From Deltaproteobacteria bacterium (lineage in GTDB: Bacteria > Desulfobacterota > Desulfobacteria > Desulfobacterales > JAABPS01), in assembly GCA_019309685.1 (NCBI GenBank), contig JAFDFT010000096.1, positions 1 through 7,757 of the forward strand: a stretch of 7,757 nucleotides of DNA. The letters run 5' to 3'. Each line of letters starts with the position of its first letter. Position 1 is the first letter of the stretch. Shown piece after piece: positions 6,430 to 7,757 of this stretch. The notes under the pieces are model-generated. The model searched no databases. It saw nothing but the letters and a program-made list of their open reading frames with translations, and was not told the DNA's origin. The position numbers and the translations under genes were made by a program.

Positions 6430-6538
6430 GACTTCGTAAAAAGTCCAATCAGCATTGCGCTGCATCCCACGCCCTGTTAAATTCTCGCTTGGCGAGACGG
6501 CGGAGCCGATTTAACAGGGCAAGTCACTGCAGTGCATT
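6430..6538. repeat. Palindromic three-way-junction element (probable dispersed repeat)
   Basis: Starts five bases after the DUF1847 stop. A small hairpin GACTT (6430-6434)/AAGTC (6441-6445) leads into a larger structure: an outer imperfect 11-bp stem (6454-6464 with 6528-6538; one G-T pair, one mismatch), an internal loop (6465-6470 and 6521-6527), a perfect 12-bp stem GCCCTGTTAAAT (6471-6482)/ATTTAACAGGGC (6509-6520), and inside it two perfect hairpins that use every base: TCTCGC-TTG-GCGAGA (6483-6497) and CGGC-GGA-GCCG (6498-6508). The result is a three-way junction with no unpaired junction base. No U-tract follows, so it is not a standard terminator. Its compact palindromic shape between genes suggests a REP- or MITE-like element; no transposase or direct target repeat was seen. 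The rest of 6541-6598 shows nothing recognisable. Confidence 0.65.
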
Positions 6539-6598
6539 ATGAGGACACCATATCGATAATACTTAACCTGTATAAAAAAATGAAACCCATCTGTTTCT

Positions 6599-6639
6599 TG
6601 ATAAAAAAACTTGACAGATCATAAAAATAAATGTAGGCA
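6599..6639 (+). promoter_or_regulatory. trp operon promoter region
   Basis: Two overlapping sigma70 possibilities occur. TTGATA (6599-6604), a 17-base spacer and TAAAAA (6622-6627) make one; the consensus -35 TTGACA (6611-6616) with a poor -10 TAGGCA (6634-6639) makes the other. Either would start transcription about 40-55 bases upstream of the leader peptide ATG. The -10 choice is uncertain. Confidence 0.45.
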
Positions 6640-6660
6640 TACACAAAATCAAGCATACAC
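6637..6660 (+). promoter_or_regulatory. Direct repeat GCATACAC x2, candidate operator
   Basis: GCATACAC occurs at 6637-6644 and again at 6653-6660, 16 bases apart, on the expected transcription start of the trp leader. Exact direct repeats at this spacing suit a regulator bound to one DNA face, but no regulator gene is in view. It does not resemble the E. coli TrpR operator. It may be chance. Confidence 0.3.
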
Positions 6661-6687
6661 GGATGATGAAGTAAGTTAATATTAAAT

Positions 6688-6777
6688 ATGTATTTAATCC
6701 TTAAAAAAAGCAATGGCAGAACTTGGTGGTGGCAGGTCTGGATAAAAGGGCTTGCTTACGACACTTCATTCGTGTGA
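6688..6777 (+). CDS. trpL: trp operon leader peptide (29 codons, Trp-Trp-Trp-Gln-Val-Trp)
   Basis: A short ORF upstream of trpE reads MYLILKKSNGRT, then three consecutive tryptophans (codons 13-15, TGG TGG TGG at 6724-6732), Gln, Val, a fourth tryptophan (codon 18, 6739-6741), IKGLAYDTSFV and TGA. Four Trp codons within six positions, 18 bases from its stop to a strong intrinsic terminator and directly ahead of trpE, is the classic layout of ribosome-mediated attenuation: when charged tRNA-Trp is scarce the ribosome stalls on these codons and the terminator fails to form. The peptide itself needs no function. The ATG at 6688-6690 is the only standard start in this frame, since a TGA lies at 6667-6669; its ribosome site is weak, which is common but not universal for leaders. 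The reading frame choice rests on the Trp run. Confidence 0.88.
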   Translation: MYLILKKSNGRTWWWQVWIKGLAYDTSFV

Positions 6778-6795
6778 TTTACAGATAACAAACAT

Positions 6796-6842
6796 AAAAG
6801 GATCGTGGCAATCTCATAAAACCACGATCCTTTTTTTTTTTT
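6796..6842 (+). terminator. trp attenuator: strong intrinsic terminator
   Basis: AAAAGGATCGTGG (6796-6808) pairs perfectly with the segment 6822-6834 around a 13-base loop, and a run of 12 T's (6831-6842) follows. This is a textbook rho-independent terminator. Because it lies between the Trp-rich leader ORF and trpE it serves as the regulatory terminator. A rival pairing can be drawn by hand: TTACGACACTT (6756-6766), inside the end of the leader ORF, can partly pair (7 Watson-Crick and 2 G-T pairs, 2 mismatches) with AAGGATCGTGG (6798-6808) and would act as antiterminator. In turn GCAGG (6732-6736) beside the Trp codons can pair with CTTGC (6751-6755). No folding was computed. Confidence 0.9.
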
Positions 6843-6877
6843 AAAAGGCTCGTGCAAAAACTTCACGGCCCTTTTTT
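6843..6877 (+). terminator. Second, tandem terminator-like hairpin in the trp leader
   Basis: Directly after the first T-run, AAAAGGCTCGTG (6843-6854) pairs with CACGGCCCTTTT (6864-6875) as 6 bp, one mismatch plus one G-T pair, then 4 bp, around a 9-base loop; T's run to 6877. It may back up the first attenuator or catch read-through. It could also be one edge of the inverted-repeat-rich block that follows. Confidence 0.55.
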
Positions 6878-7045
6878 ATATAATACAACCTCAATTGAGC
6901 GAAAGTTGAGGATGCTCCAGCTTCCCCGACAACGGGATCAACGCTTCGCTCCGACAAAGCATCAAGGGTGAAGGCGTAATAATCTACTGCGATCCCTTGA
7001 TAACGCAGAAGATGGGGTATTATCGGTTTTCCCGTAGGGTAAATA
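6878..7045. other. Inverted-repeat-rich block between the attenuator and trpE
   Basis: About 170 bases, visibly GC-richer than the AT-rich leader before it, separate the attenuator from trpE. Seen: CCTCAA (6889-6894)/TTGAGG (6906-6911), CCCG-ACAA-CGGG (6925-6936), ATCAAGGG (6961-6968)/CCCTTGAT (6994-7001), and the competing CTGCG (6987-6991)/CGCAG (7004-7008). No plus-strand ORF of note is present. The minus strand is open for 75 codons (6841-7068) but with no ribosome site and through the attenuator side. It may be a structured 5' leader of trpE or an inserted dispersed repeat. Confidence 0.4.
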
Positions 7046-7057
7046 AAAGGAAAATAT

Positions 7058-7757
7058 ATGCATATCAATCAATTCCCGGACAAAGAACATTTTCGCTTAT
7101 TGGCAAAAAACAATAATGTTATTCCTGTTTATACGGAGATTCTTGCCGATACGGAGACACCCGTAACATTATTAAAAAAAATATATGACAACAAAGGACC
7201 GGTATTTCTTTTTGAAAGTGTCGAGGGTGGGGAAAGATGGGGAAGATACAGCTTTATAGGCGCTTCCGCCCGCAGTCATATTAAAATTTATGGCGATGAA
7301 ATAGAAATTCGTGAAAACGACATACCGAAGAGCATGCCTCACGGCGGTCGCCCGCTGGCTATCCTGAAAGAATTAATGGCGAAATATCGAACCCCTGAAA
7401 TCCCGGGACTTCCGAGATTCTGGGGAGGTCTGGTTGGCTACCTGACATATGAAATGGTGTCTTTTTTCGAAAATATCCCAAACAAATGGCCTCGTGATAA
7501 GCCGCTTGCACACTTTATCATTCCAGACAAATTGCTCATCTTCGACAACATACGCAATACACTTTTAGCTGTTTCCATTTCCTTTCTGGAAGATATAAAT
7601 GGCGAAACAATAAATACAGATGATGCCTACGAGGCTTCTATGGAGAGTATTCGTTCCATATTGAAAATGATGGATCAGCCTCTTGTCCAACAGACCGGAC
7701 CATTGGGCACAGAGAGTTATGCATTGACCGCAAAGCGTGATGAAAAGATATACCAAG
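7058..7757 (+). CDS. trpE: Anthranilate synthase component I (N-terminal 233 codons, cut by window edge)
   Basis: TrpE converts chorismate and ammonia (supplied by the TrpG glutaminase) to anthranilate, the first step of tryptophan synthesis. Only the N-terminal half is present. Seen: the regulatory-domain block FLFESVEGGERWGRYSFIG with E53-S54, corresponding to the LLES motif that binds the feedback inhibitor L-tryptophan, a following Ser (S65), then the FWGGLVGYLTYEMV stretch and the FIIPDKLLIFDN segment typical of TrpE and PabB N-domains. The chorismate-binding catalytic domain lies beyond the edge. PabB is the main alternative, but the ES feedback motif and the Trp-codon attenuator just upstream make TrpE clearly preferred. 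ATG 7058-7060 has AAAGG at 7046-7050 (7-base spacing). Control is thus dual: attenuation of transcription and probable feedback inhibition. Confidence 0.93.
   Translation, partial: MHINQFPDKEHFRLLAKNNNVIPVYTEILADTETPVTLLKKIYDNKGPVFLFESVEGGERWGRYSFIGASARSHIKIYGDEIEIRENDIPKSMPHGGRPLAILKELMAKYRTPEIPGLPRFWGGLVGYLTYEMVSFFENIPNKWPRDKPLAHFIIPDKLLIFDNIRNTLLAVSISFLEDINGETINTDDAYEASMESIRSILKMMDQPLVQQTGPLGTESYALTAKRDEKIYQ

Noticed and set aside
6471..6520. Integron attC site, because GTTAAAT and ATTTAAC fit the GTTRRRY/RYYYAAC core pattern
   Set aside because: The two cores are in the reverse order for attC, the stem is fully paired without the extrahelical bases needed for recombination, and no integrase or cassette is nearby.
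6841..7068. Minus-strand ORF of 75 codons opposite the trp leader and the trpE start
   Set aside because: No ribosome site, starts inside trpE and ends in the attenuator T-run, and no family recognised. Kept only as part of a finding on the structured block.
7565..7756. Minus-strand ORF inside trpE
   Set aside because: Antisense shadow of a clear coding frame, open at the window edge, no recognisable domain.

Overview
The window looks like a chromosomal segment of a Gram-negative, moderately AT-rich bacterium. Gene order and protein style suggest Desulfobacterota (sulfate-reducer-like), but this is inference from family resemblance; no search was run. It holds nine protein genes (two cut by the window edges), one leader peptide gene with a transcription attenuator, several promoters, and two unusual structured non-coding blocks.

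Left part, minus strand (1-4660). Reading in the direction of transcription, tsaB (tRNA t6A modification) comes first. It is followed by a tight gene line: psd and pssA (the two enzymes that make phosphatidylethanolamine; 4-base overlap), a 10-bp perfect hairpin, leuB (leucine synthesis), greA (transcript cleavage factor), rpoZ (RNA polymerase omega subunit) and the start of a ttcA-type tRNA thiolation gene that runs off the left edge. A sigma70-type promoter lies just upstream of psd. The 3' end of tsaB carries a 7-A run; a -1 shift there would add about 33 residues, ending at 3888.

Middle part, plus strand (4739-6425). The divergent intergenic region carries a good sigma54 -24/-12 element reading towards a prepilin peptidase gene (pilD/gspO type). 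A cysteine-rich DUF1847 protein gene follows after 100 bases.

Right part (6426-7757). There is no long gene from 6426 to 7057, but the stretch is full of structure. First comes a palindromic element that folds on paper into a perfect three-way junction. Then comes a trp operon control region: promoter, a 29-codon leader peptide gene with three consecutive Trp codons and a fourth three codons further on, a strong intrinsic terminator, a second terminator-like hairpin immediately after it, and about 170 bases of inverted-repeat-rich sequence. trpE starts at 7058 and runs off the right edge.

The main discoveries are the Trp-codon leader with tandem terminators, the three-way-junction repeat, the probable frameshift at the end of tsaB, and the sigma54 promoter for the prepilin peptidase. 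No CRISPR array, insertion sequence, rRNA or tRNA gene was seen.
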